From Tamlana flava (GTDB lineage Bacteria > Bacteroidota > Bacteroidia > Flavobacteriales > Flavobacteriaceae): a DNA stretch of 64,000 nt. Every line of letters starts with the position of its first letter. The first letter of the stretch is position 1. Positions 54,472 to 62,989 of this stretch are shown here, one piece after another. The notes beneath the pieces were generated by a model. It worked only from the letters and a program-made list of their open reading frames with translations. It did no database searches and was not told where the DNA came from. Location: positions 310,001 to 374,000 of the forward strand of contig NZ_JBGGTX010000001.1 in assembly GCF_041287255.1 (NCBI RefSeq). Reading direction: 5' to 3'. The translations under genes were made by a program, and so were the position numbers.

Positions 54472-55197
54472 ATGATAAAATTCTTTAGAAAAATTAGACA
54501 AAAACTACTCTCTGAAAATAAGTTCAGTAAGTATTTGGTTTATGCTATTGGAGAAATAGTTCTTGTAGTTATTGGGATTTTAATTGCCTTGCAGATTAAC
54601 AATTGGAATGAGGCTAAAAAAAATAGGGCTTTTGAAGTTAAAATGCTATCAGAAATTGAAAAGGGATTAAAGGCTGACCATTTGAATTTACAAGAAAATT
54701 TTAATGCTTATGCTACTCTCGATAGCACTGTTAAATATTTCTCAAACTTGACCCAAAACAGCGCCACTTTTCATGACTCTTTGTACCCGAGATTATGGAA
54801 TTTAAACATTGGAAGATATTTTCAATTTAACAGAGGGCCTTATGATGCCTTAAAGTCCTCTGGTATAGATAGAGTGTCTAATGATAGTATACGAAATCAT
54901 CTTATAAATTTCTTTGACTTTGTTTTACCGGTCTTTCAAACTCAAATAGAACATACCACTAGGCGCTATAGGCCTAATGTTGAAATGTTACTCTCACTTC
55001 GTGAATATCCATACATGGATAAAAATAACACTTGGATAGTTAACCGCATCCCTGAAGATATTTTCCAAAAACCAGAATTTGTATGGTTACTTTCAGATAT
55101 TGAATGGCGAGCCAATAGTTCAAAAAACGCAATCAATGAATTTTTACCAAAGATTGATGCCTTAGTTCAACAGATTAATGATGAAATTGATAGATAA
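54472..55197 (+). CDS. DUF6090 family membrane protein (copy 5)
   Basis: A 241-residue copy. The first ~105 bases differ from copy 4 at about one position. The helix ends QINNWNEAKK. The soluble part holds MLSEIEKGLKADHLNLQENF and a GPYDALKSSGIDRVSNDSIR turn closely related to that of copy 4 in amino acids, although the DNA is not similar. It is alone between elements J and K. Confidence 0.78.
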   Translation: MIKFFRKIRQKLLSENKFSKYLVYAIGEIVLVVIGILIALQINNWNEAKKNRAFEVKMLSEIEKGLKADHLNLQENFNAYATLDSTVKYFSNLTQNSATFHDSLYPRLWNLNIGRYFQFNRGPYDALKSSGIDRVSNDSIRNHLINFFDFVLPVFQTQIEHTTRRYRPNVEMLLSLREYPYMDKNNTWIVNRIPEDIFQKPEFVWLLSDIEWRANSSKNAINEFLPKIDALVQQINDEIDR

Positions 55198-55205
55198 ATA
55201 ACGAA

Positions 55206-55340
55206 AGCACAACGTATATAATTCATTGGTTCTGACTTTCCTCTCTGAAAGTACTCGCAAATTTGTTATCTTCGGTTTTTCGGCGAAAAATCCTAGTAGA
55301 TTTTACACGCAACGAAACCATAGCCAATCTGTTGTGTAAC
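55206..55340. repeat. Palindromic cassette-border element K
   Basis: Left AGCACAACGTATATAATTC; right GAAACCATAGCCAATCTGTTGTGTAAC (to 55340); the interior TCTTCGGTTTTTCGGCG..AAATCCTAGTAGATTTT resembles elements D and G. Confidence 0.65.
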
Positions 55341-55354
55341 ATTATAGCTAACCA

Positions 55355-56122
55355 ATGATAAAATTCTTTAGAAAAATTAGACAAAAACTAATTTCTGAAA
55401 ATAAATTCAGTAAGTATTTGGTTTATGCTATTGGAGAAATAGTTCTTGTAGTTATTGGAATTTTGATTGCTCTTGGAATTAACAATTGGAATAGTGATAG
55501 AATAAATACCATACGGGAAAAGGACTATTTAATAGGAATAAAGAATGATTTGGAAAAACAAATTCCAGTATTCAATAGTTTAGTTAAGAGGTGTGATTCC
55601 ATTTTAATTGTTGGAAATAACATCCTGAATGATTATAAATCTATTCAAGACTTTTCATTAATCAATGACCTAAATAAAAAATTATCATTATTTTTTTATG
55701 CAGAAAATTTTCCAGAAATCTCTACAACATTTGATGAATTAAAAAGTACTGGACAAATCAACTTAATCAAGAATAAGTTTGTTCGAACTAAAATCATTTC
55801 ATATTACCAAAACGCAAAGGAAAGTCAAGTAGGCATGAGGTTTATATTATCAGATATTGTTTATAGCCACATTTATCCAACCTTGAAATCATCCACAATT
55901 ATTACTCAAGAAAATTTGAGTTTAAATAATAACACAAATGATTTACCCAGTAAATTACAATCGGTACTAAAAATGAAGTTAACCGATTCAGATAATGAGC
56001 TTGAATTGTTTAATGCAATCAATCTACGGATTAAAGCTGCTATAGTTAATCAGAGTGTCCTATTAAACGCTAAAGATGAAGCAATGAAATTAATTGATGC
56101 ATTAGAAAAAGAATTAAAATAA
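55355..56122 (+). CDS. DUF6090 family membrane protein (copy 6)
   Basis: A 255-residue copy whose first ~138 bases are nearly identical to copy 4 (three differences seen), including the ILIALGINNWN ending of the helix. The soluble domain differs: KDYLIGIKNDLEKQIPVFNS, a TTFDELKSTGQINLIKNKF turn, and a KLQSVLKMKLTDSDNELE segment late in the protein. It is the last DUF6090 gene, between elements K and L. Confidence 0.78.
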   Translation: MIKFFRKIRQKLISENKFSKYLVYAIGEIVLVVIGILIALGINNWNSDRINTIREKDYLIGIKNDLEKQIPVFNSLVKRCDSILIVGNNILNDYKSIQDFSLINDLNKKLSLFFYAENFPEISTTFDELKSTGQINLIKNKFVRTKIISYYQNAKESQVGMRFILSDIVYSHIYPTLKSSTIITQENLSLNNNTNDLPSKLQSVLKMKLTDSDNELELFNAINLRIKAAIVNQSVLLNAKDEAMKLIDALEKELK

Positions 56123-56126
56123 CGAA

Positions 56127-56180
56127 GGCTTAACCATTTATAATTGTAACTGACGGTTATACAAAACCTTTGGCTGCAGT
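56127..56180. repeat. Short palindromic cassette-border element L
   Basis: GGCTTAACCATTTATAATTG and GTAACTGACGGTTATACAAAACC; the second part repeats the right arm of element A (GTAACTGACGGTTAT). It lacks a long middle. Confidence 0.45.
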
Positions 56181-56216
56181 GCCGAACAAACTTTAATAAA
56201 TTAAACAAGTGGCGAA

Positions 56217-56696
56217 ATGAAAAAAATGTTTACACTCTTTATTGTAATCTCATCCTGTTTTTTAGCCATTGCACAACAGACAACCAATGATTCGCATTTA
56301 GAATCTGAAAAAGCCGCTGTTATTAGCTTAGTGGAGCAATTTTTAACTGCTATTGGAGATTACGATATAGAAACAGTTCAGACAATGTTTAGCGATAAGG
56401 CTAACATATATGGTGCTTCTTTGAAAGATGGAAAATGGGTTACGAATACGTATACAATTCAGGAATTTTTGCAACGCTTAAAATCAGATGATAACCCAAA
56501 AAAATATACAGAACCTGTTTCTGATTTTACAGTACACATTGAAATGGGAATGTTAGCATTTGTAAGAGCTGATGCTATTTTTACGATAAATGATGAACCA
56601 AAAAATAATAATTTAGACTATTTCACACTAATTAAAGAAGATGGTAATTGGAAAATACTGAACGGTTCTTATGTATCTGTTCGAATTAAAAAATAG
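56217..56696 (+). CDS. Secreted NTF2-like (DUF4440/SnoaL-type) protein (cassette gene)
   Basis: A 159-residue protein with a signal peptide (cut near AIAQQ) and one cystatin-like NTF2 domain: EKAAVISLVEQFLTAIGDYDIETVQTMFSDKA at the start, FTVHIEMGMLAFVRADAIFTI and the closing FTLIKEDGNWKILNGSYV. NTF2-like folds serve as small-molecule pockets or protein partners; no active residues can be assigned. It is the last plus-strand gene of the cassette-like block. No clear element follows before 56886. Confidence 0.75.
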   Translation: MKKMFTLFIVISSCFLAIAQQTTNDSHLESEKAAVISLVEQFLTAIGDYDIETVQTMFSDKANIYGASLKDGKWVTNTYTIQEFLQRLKSDDNPKKYTEPVSDFTVHIEMGMLAFVRADAIFTINDEPKNNNLDYFTLIKEDGNWKILNGSYVSVRIKK

Positions 56697-56885
56697 TAAA
56701 ATATATTTTTTCTTAAAAACAACAGCCAATAAGAGTTTAAACCATAACTTTCTGGATAAGGCTAATATATAAGGCCATAAAACATTCAAGACAACAATTT
56801 ATTATGAGAGAAAATAGGGTTGATTCAATCGAAATGAACCAAAATGAATTTCTAACAAATAGACAAAAATACTGAACTAAAAAAA

Positions 56886-57521
56886 TTACCATACCCACCA
56901 AGGAGCCGTAGATTGCTCTATGTATAGCCAAAAGTCAAAAAAACAATGTGCCAAAATCGCAGGCCATAAAGACCCTGTAATATAACGCGTGTAGCCTAAA
57001 ACTAGTCCCGCTAAAAATGTATAACCAAATAACTCCAAAGAGCTGTTGTTAATGTGTTGCACGGGAAAAACAAACAATAACGCTTTGTAGCCAGCATGCG
57101 ACACTGATGCCAATACGATAGCACCTTTTTTGTTCCATTGCTCTGCTCCACCTTGCACAAATCCTCGAAAGACCAATTCCTCAACAAAACCGATTAGGAC
57201 AGCTATTAATACAAATTTGCCTATTATTGATGGTATTGCCGGCAAACCATCTTCGATTCGGGAATACGTAGCAAGAATTAAGGATAAAATGATTGCAATA
57301 AAAATCCAGTTAAAGTGTTTCTTAAAACGCCATAAAGAAGGCGAAAAAACAGATTCCGAAAACTCTCTATGTATAGAATTCATCCAGAAACCTGTCATTA
57401 CCAAAGCAGATAAAGCAATTATTTTTAGGGGAAAATTAAAATAGATAAACAAAGAAAAAAGCCATAAAAATAAACTAAGAGCCAGGGCTTTCCATGGGAT
57501 TCTTTTAAACTTTCCAATCAT
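56886..57521 (-). CDS. CPBP intramembrane protease, candidate dedicated sorting protease
   Basis: A 211-residue polytopic protein with about six membrane segments and the CPBP active-site set: paired Glu and Arg in VEELVFRGFVQGG, His in LASVSHAGYKA, and His/Asp in ILAHCFFDFW. It is compact like myxosortase-type members. Its ATG overlaps the TGA of the upstream gene (ATGA), which encodes a protein with a Cys-hydrophobic-basic C-terminal tail. That arrangement matches protease-target pairs such as MYXO-CTERM/MrtX or JDVT-CTERM/MrtJ. A sorting role is inferred from this pairing, not from its own sequence. Confidence 0.82.
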   Translation of the reverse strand: MIGKFKRIPWKALALSLFLWLFSLFIYFNFPLKIIALSALVMTGFWMNSIHREFSESVFSPSLWRFKKHFNWIFIAIILSLILATYSRIEDGLPAIPSIIGKFVLIAVLIGFVEELVFRGFVQGGAEQWNKKGAIVLASVSHAGYKALLFVFPVQHINNSSLELFGYTFLAGLVLGYTRYITGSLWPAILAHCFFDFWLYIEQSTAPWWVW

Positions 57522-58879
57522 AGATTCCTAGACTTTTTAGGCTTTAAAAAATAAAACCAAAGACCTGCCAAAGGAATTATAACCAATAACCAACCTGAAC
57601 CCAAGCAAGCTCCTGAATTTGGAGCAATAACTGTGTTTGGCAATGCCCTCTGTAATCTGGCAACATTAACGGAATCCTTTAAGAAATCATGAGAAAGAGA
57701 AAGGTAGCGAAGATGATCCAAATTATGGAGTGTGGAATCCAACCCCACTTCACTCTGAATAACAAGGTATTTTAACTTTTTAATGTTTTTGAAATTACGA
57801 TAATCTAGTAGGCTATCCTTATTTTCAAATTCAAGATATTCCAATTCAGGAAAAGAATCCTGCAATACCTTGGATTTTTGCCATATTAAAAATTCATCCG
57901 CTGGATAAAGGGAAAGCCACTTAAGCTTGTTTTTATTAAAGATGTCTGAAATAGAGACTCCTTCATTATAAACTCCTAAATGCAAAGACTGAAGGTGCGG
58001 ATGATGCCCATATATATCATTGAGAATTATACTATCCGTCTCAATGGAAAGCTTCCGTAAATTTTTTAATTTATCCAAAGAAGTCCAATCTATATTTGCA
58101 GATTCCTCAACTATAATTGTTAGACTCTCCAAATCGGCGATTTCTCTAAAAAATTCGGAACCTAAAGGAATACTATTTTCGTTATTACCAAGAACCAAGT
58201 CTTTCAAATGTGGCAGGTGAGGAAAGTAACCATCTCCATTTATTGGAAGACTAGTCATAACGGATTCTAGAGAAGGAAATTTTGTAAGACTGGAAAAAGA
58301 AATAGAATCTGTTTCATTTCCAAGTAAGAGTACCTTAGGTTTAAAATATTTAGAAAGCCAAAACAAATCCTTATTTAAGAGGGATATCGAGTCTATTTCA
58401 GAAATATAACAGATGTCGACCGTAGGATTTAAATGTGCAATCTTCTCCAAATATGGCTTAATAGAATCCCAAATAGGCTTCACAAACTGGATAGTTCTTA
58501 GATGGGAAATTTCATCTGTTGAAAGTTGTTCAAAAAATGATAATGGTGGACCATCTTTTGAAATGGAAATCCCAGCCAAATCCCCATTGATATACATTAA
58601 TGAATCCAATCGTTTAAAACGTAATGTGTCCAACAAATCACCTCGAATGGAGAAATAAAATTCATCGGTCGACACTAAATCACCATCATGTATCATTAGG
58701 CTACCATAACTAAGGCTGTCTAGAACAGAAAAATGGGCATAGGAGTCTGATAAACGTTGAACTTGTGATCCTTGAAAAGTAATCATGCGGATATCATCTT
58801 CTTCTTTTTCTTTACATTGCCAGAGCAAGAGTATGATAAAGAAAAGAATAAAGGGGTTAATATTTTTTCTGCTTCCCAT
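57518..58879 (-). CDS. Leucine-rich-repeat-like lipoprotein with C-terminal CTERM-like sorting tail
   Basis: A 453-residue surface-protein candidate. The N-terminus is a hydrophobic signal followed by a cysteine and acidic residues (LLWQCKEKEEDD), like a Bacteroidota surface lipoprotein although the box is unusual. The middle contains repeated LRR-like units (LPHLKDLVLGNN, LKNLRKLSIET, HPHLQSLHLG, IKKLKYLVIQ, LDHLRYLSLSHD). The end has three parts: a Gly/Ser-rich motif with a lone cysteine (NSGACLGSG, C425), a hydrophobic stretch (430-445) and a basic tail (KPKKSRNL). This layout is that of MYXO/JDVT-CTERM-type signals. The next gene, overlapping by 4 bp, is a CPBP protease. Confidence 0.75.
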   Translation of the reverse strand: MGSRKNINPFILFFIILLLWQCKEKEEDDIRMITFQGSQVQRLSDSYAHFSVLDSLSYGSLMIHDGDLVSTDEFYFSIRGDLLDTLRFKRLDSLMYINGDLAGISISKDGPPLSFFEQLSTDEISHLRTIQFVKPIWDSIKPYLEKIAHLNPTVDICYISEIDSISLLNKDLFWLSKYFKPKVLLLGNETDSISFSSLTKFPSLESVMTSLPINGDGYFPHLPHLKDLVLGNNENSIPLGSEFFREIADLESLTIIVEESANIDWTSLDKLKNLRKLSIETDSIILNDIYGHHPHLQSLHLGVYNEGVSISDIFNKNKLKWLSLYPADEFLIWQKSKVLQDSFPELEYLEFENKDSLLDYRNFKNIKKLKYLVIQSEVGLDSTLHNLDHLRYLSLSHDFLKDSVNVARLQRALPNTVIAPNSGACLGSGWLLVIIPLAGLWFYFLKPKKSRNL

Positions 58880-59098
58880 AAGTAATTATCGGAATTTTTC
58901 CCTTACTTAAAAATACAAAAAAAAGCCTTTACTTATTACAACAGAAAGAAAATACTCAAACCCTTTTTTTAACACTCTTGGGGATGCTAGGAGTTAGTTC
59001 CTTGCAAACCTAACCATACTTAAATAAACATGTTAAACAATATGTAACAAAACCGCTTTCTCTTCGTCTTTCAGTAACAAACCAATCGTAAAAGCCAA

Positions 59099-59953
59099 AT
59101 GCTTAAAGATTTATCGGAACGTCGAGAAACTTGGACAACAATTTTTATTTTTCTCGCCATTGTTACGGTTATTAGTTCGTTATTTCATTACGCTATTGTT
59201 AATTTATACCCTTCGCGAATATATATTGGGGCGCTGATGTGGTGTCCTGCCTTAGCAGCTATAATAACGTTAAGACTAAAAAAGCGACCTATCTCTTCCC
59301 TGAATTGGAATTGGGGAAATTGGAAATATATACGATGGTCTTATTCTATTCCAGCTCTGTATGGCCTAATCACTTATATCCTCATCTGGATTTTTGGATT
59401 TGGCAACTTAGCGAATAAAGAAGCAATTAAAGACTGGGCAAATGAACTTGGCTTGGTTGGAATAGGGACATTAAGTCCAACAACCATAATAATTATGGCA
59501 ATTATCTTATTGGGAACTATTGAAGTAATTAGGTCAGCAGCAACCACTTTAGGAGAAGAGATTGGATGGCGAGGTTTCTTTATTTATGAATTAAGAAAAG
59601 TACTTTCCTTTACGGGTGTTTCACTTTTTAGCGGCATTGTTTGGGCAACTTGGCATTGGCCACTTATTGTATATTTCAGTGAAAATGTAATCTTGGAATT
59701 GGCAGCATTTTATGTTGTGATTATATCGATGTCGTTTATGATGACCTATTACACGTTTAAATCTAAAAGTTTATGGTCGGCCGTTATTTTTCACGCCGTA
59801 AGCAATGTTTATATTCAAAAAATATTTCCTCCTCTAACAATGGAAATTGAAGGAAAGGAACACTGGCTGGGCGAAAACGGCATTATGTTCGCCATTGTAA
59901 CTTGCGTTTTTGGAATTTACTTTTGGAGAAAAGCAATCAAAGAAAAAATATAA
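59099..59953 (+). CDS. CPBP family intramembrane metalloprotease
   Basis: A 284-residue polytopic protein with the CPBP motifs in spread form: LGEEIGWRGFFIYELRK (EE-x3-R), ATWHWPLI, and a histidine in IFHAVSNVY. Eight hydrophobic stretches are seen. It is larger than the neighbour at 56886 and of a different branch (the EEIGWRGF type). Its stop codon overlaps the ATG of the next gene (TAATG), so the two are translationally coupled. Upstream, 58880-59098 is a divergent gap with no recognised promoter. Confidence 0.85.
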   Translation: MLKDLSERRETWTTIFIFLAIVTVISSLFHYAIVNLYPSRIYIGALMWCPALAAIITLRLKKRPISSLNWNWGNWKYIRWSYSIPALYGLITYILIWIFGFGNLANKEAIKDWANELGLVGIGTLSPTTIIIMAIILLGTIEVIRSAATTLGEEIGWRGFFIYELRKVLSFTGVSLFSGIVWATWHWPLIVYFSENVILELAAFYVVIISMSFMMTYYTFKSKSLWSAVIFHAVSNVYIQKIFPPLTMEIEGKEHWLGENGIMFAIVTCVFGIYFWRKAIKEKI

Positions 59954-61458
59954 TGAACGACAAAGCAAAAATGAAATCACTTTTTTACCTCATCATTTTA
60001 AGCCTATTAATTACAAGTTGCTCCAAGAACAATGAAAGCTTAGCAGATATTGAATATAAGGTCGAGTCTAATTTAAATGATAGTATTCCCTCTCTACAGG
60101 TTGAATTTGATTATGAAAGCGACAACAATGGGTTAATTGTTTTAAGGTATGAAAACAACTCGTGGGGAGACAAGGATATTTTTAATTGTATAAAAAACTT
60201 TGAAGTCTCTCCCAAACCTGATAACATTGAATTTAAACGAGATAGCAGCCAAATAACCATTAAAACCAAACCAAATTTAAAATCGGCCATCCACTACCAG
60301 ATTGTTCAAGATTATAAGGGGTTGCCTCAAAATCAGTTGCGCTACAGACCGATAGTCGATTCCACCTACTTTCATATTTTGGGTATGCGGTTATTTATGG
60401 TTCCTGAACGGGTATTTGAAACAGATACAAGCAAGGCGAATATCAAAATAACCTATGAGAAAAATTCAAACACAGCATTATATCATAGCAGTTTTGGCAA
60501 AAACAACGTCCAAAATATAGACGTTATTAGAGAAGATTTATATGCATCATTTTTTGCGGGAGGTGATTTTAGAAGGTATTCTTTCCCCTTGGAAAAGGAC
60601 ACTGTTTATTTTGTGACCAGAGGCAACTGGAAGCCCTTTAAAGATAAAGATATTTTCAATATTTTAAAAGAAACCATTAGCGCACAACACAACTTTTGGA
60701 ACGACCCTAGAAAAGGTAACTTTTCCGTTTCGCTAATCCCTACTTTTGAAAACTGGTATTCTGTTGGTGGCAGCGGTTTTTCATCATCTTTCATCTCATT
60801 TGCCTCAAACAACAACAAGGTTACTTTGGCCCACATGAAATGGTTGTACAACCATGAATTATTACATAAATGGATAGGAAGAACGATTCTTAATGAAAAT
60901 GAAGTGGAGCAATACTGGTTTAGCGAAGGTTTTACAGATTATTACGCCTATAAACTGTTGCTTAAAAACAACCGCCTGAACACAACTGAATACATAGATA
61001 TTCTTAACAAGGATGTCATTATTCCGCACTATAAAGACCCCGTGAACAATACCCCGAATGGGGCTTTGACCTTTGAAGAATATTGGACCAATTACATTAA
61101 ATATATGAAGCTTCCTTACAGACGAGGGCTTTTATACGCCTTTTATATTGACAATAAAATAAAGGAGCAAAACCATTATTCGCGAAGCTTGGATGATGTG
61201 ATGCACGAATTATTTGAAATGGCATTACAAGACGAAAATATGAGATTAAATAAAACCCTGTTCTTACGAACCTTGTCAAAATACTTAAACGACACAGATA
61301 CGGCATCAGATTTTGAAAAATACATCAATCAAGGCGAGCTAATTGATTTCAGTAATCAACTTCCTGAGGGGCTTATGGTTGAAGACCAAGAGGGCATCCC
61401 AATATTAAAAATTGAATCTGACGATTTGAAAAAGCTTGGAAGACGACTAAAAGCTTAA
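59953..61458 (+). CDS. M1/M61-like HExxH metallopeptidase lipoprotein
   Basis: A ~501-residue exported protein with a lipoprotein signal (ILSLLITSC). The start at 59953 overlaps the CPBP stop; a second ATG at 59971 would give a shorter signal. The peptidase core is NHELLHKWIGRT followed 18 residues later by FSEGFTDYYA, a HExxH-x18-E gluzincin site like M61 glycyl aminopeptidases and M1 enzymes. The N-terminal half lacks the usual M1 GxMEN motif, so substrates are open. Coupling with a CPBP protease gene suggests a joint envelope role (inference). Confidence 0.75.
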   Translation: MNDKAKMKSLFYLIILSLLITSCSKNNESLADIEYKVESNLNDSIPSLQVEFDYESDNNGLIVLRYENNSWGDKDIFNCIKNFEVSPKPDNIEFKRDSSQITIKTKPNLKSAIHYQIVQDYKGLPQNQLRYRPIVDSTYFHILGMRLFMVPERVFETDTSKANIKITYEKNSNTALYHSSFGKNNVQNIDVIREDLYASFFAGGDFRRYSFPLEKDTVYFVTRGNWKPFKDKDIFNILKETISAQHNFWNDPRKGNFSVSLIPTFENWYSVGGSGFSSSFISFASNNNKVTLAHMKWLYNHELLHKWIGRTILNENEVEQYWFSEGFTDYYAYKLLLKNNRLNTTEYIDILNKDVIIPHYKDPVNNTPNGALTFEEYWTNYIKYMKLPYRRGLLYAFYIDNKIKEQNHYSRSLDDVMHELFEMALQDENMRLNKTLFLRTLSKYLNDTDTASDFEKYINQGELIDFSNQLPEGLMVEDQEGIPILKIESDDLKKLGRRLKA

Positions 61459-61660
61459 CTCCTGCTATTTCTAATTTGAATGTCGGATAAAAGACCAAGC
61501 TGAAAAGAATAACCTTTAATACTATAATAGTATCAAACAACCTATTTGGCCTCGTTACTTTTCCTTCTTTTGGCAGCCCGTAAACCAAGATTTTGCCTCC
61601 ATTTTTTTATTTAGTAAATTAGGGAACAAACCATTACAAACTCAAAGGGCAATCCTGCAA

Positions 61661-62083
61661 ATGACAAAGAATAACAATGATATACAACTTGAATTTTTAG
61701 ACCACGTTGCTATAAGAGTAGCCGATATGGAAGCTTCTGCTAAATGGTATGAAAACGTATTGGGGCTTAAACGCTATCAATTGCCCGAATGGAAAGACTT
61801 TCCGATTTTTTTACTTTCAGGAAAATCAGGAATTGCCTTGTTTCCAGCAAACATAACAGATGCCGAACTAGATTCAACTTCAAAAAATGTGAAAATAGAC
61901 CACTTCGCTTTCAATGTAACAAACGAAAATTTTGAAAAGGCCAAAAACAGATATCTTGAACTGAATCTGGAATTTCACATTAGAGATCATCATTACTTTG
62001 ACTCTATATACACAAGAGACTTGGATGGCCATATTGTTGAACTGACTACCCTAAAAGTAAATGAGGAAGACTTTTATAAATAA
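61661..62083 (+). CDS. VOC (glyoxalase/dioxygenase fold) protein
   Basis: A 140-residue vicinal-oxygen-chelate protein with two beta-alpha-beta-beta-beta modules. Candidate metal ligands are the histidine in LDHVAIRV, the histidine in IDHFAFNV and the glutamate in HIVELTT. VLGLKRYQLP and YTRDLDGHIVE are typical of the family. It could be a glyoxalase, a ring-cleaving dioxygenase or a resistance protein. It is followed by the DUF2268 gene after 14 bp. The 202-bp gap upstream has no clear signal apart from the small palindrome ACTATAATAGT. Confidence 0.82.
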   Translation: MTKNNNDIQLEFLDHVAIRVADMEASAKWYENVLGLKRYQLPEWKDFPIFLLSGKSGIALFPANITDAELDSTSKNVKIDHFAFNVTNENFEKAKNRYLELNLEFHIRDHHYFDSIYTRDLDGHIVELTTLKVNEEDFYK

Positions 62084-62097
62084 AAACTAAAAATAAG

Positions 62098-62838
62098 ATG
62101 ATTTTCAATCACATATCAAAGGCACTTTTTGCTTTTTGCTTCTTAGCATTGTTCAATTGTTCTTCAAAAAGTCAAGAAACTGCAGACTCCAAGATAGATT
62201 TGGGGTTTAACAGCTTTCTTTACTTTGAGAATAACAATGCATTTGATAGCCAAAAAAGCACAATCGAAACCAAGGTAAAAGAAGCTGTTTCAGTGGTAAA
62301 CGCAAAAATGCCTACCGAAAATATCAACATTAAGATTAGGGCTTCCGCAACAAATGTAATTCCTGAAATTGACATTGGAGGTTTTAACCCCAACGCCAAT
62401 GAAGTTATTGTGTCCATAAATCCAAATTTTGCTAACCTAAACCAATCTATTTCAAATGAATTGGGCCCCACCATAGCTCACGAAATGCACCATGCAAAAA
62501 GAAGGCGTTCTGTTGGTTATGGCAGTAGTTTATTACAGGCTATGGTGACAGAAGGGTTGGCCGATTCTTTTTCTGTTGAAATTTTCGGTATTGCCCCTCC
62601 TATTTGGTGCACCGCTCTTTCAACTAGCGATTTAGAATATTGGAAAGAAACAGCAAGTTCCATTTGGAATGACACTACGTATAACCATGATGAATGGTTT
62701 TTTGGGGTCTCTAATGATATACCGCGCTGGACAGGATATTCCGTCGGCTTTAAATTAGCGCAAGATTATTTAGAACAAAATCCATCCTTGAGAGCTTCAG
62801 ATGTGGTTGATGAACCTGCCAGCTCATTTGTTGAATAA
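62098..62838 (+). CDS. DUF2268-type putative zinc protease, lipoprotein
   Basis: A 246-residue exported protein with a lipoprotein signal (FLALFNC). The zinc motif HEMHHAKRR (HExxH) is followed by TEGLADSFSVEIFG, whose glutamate would be the third ligand; this pattern and PRWTGYSVGFKLAQDYL near the end are those of DUF2268. Members are thought to be Zn proteases of unknown target. It may be co-transcribed with the VOC gene (14 bp gap). A half palindromic element follows. Confidence 0.8.
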   Translation: MIFNHISKALFAFCFLALFNCSSKSQETADSKIDLGFNSFLYFENNNAFDSQKSTIETKVKEAVSVVNAKMPTENINIKIRASATNVIPEIDIGGFNPNANEVIVSINPNFANLNQSISNELGPTIAHEMHHAKRRRSVGYGSSLLQAMVTEGLADSFSVEIFGIAPPIWCTALSTSDLEYWKETASSIWNDTTYNHDEWFFGVSNDIPRWTGYSVGFKLAQDYLEQNPSLRASDVVDEPASSFVE

Positions 62839-62849
62839 ATTCAAAAAAT

Positions 62850-62955
62850 GACAACAATGTATAACCACAATTACGGCATCTGCCTGCCTCTATCAAGGAT
62901 TTGACGACCATTCAGCCTCGCTTCAGTTTAGCTTATAACCAGCTAAAATAGTTTC
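62850..62955. repeat. Half palindromic cassette-border-like element M
   Basis: GACAACAATGTATAACCACAATTACGGC (from 62850, in two segments) closely matches the left arm of element A. The right side (CTTATAACCAGCTAAAATAG) is weak. It lies outside the main block, between the DUF2268 and DinB-like genes. Confidence 0.4.
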
Positions 62956-62989
62956 ACAAAATCTCTAAATTAGTAGAAAATTCATTTTA

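Noticed and set aside
43860..56696. Transposon or prophage origin of the accessory block
   Set aside because: No transposase, phage structural gene, recombinase or terminal repeats enclosing the block were found in the window.
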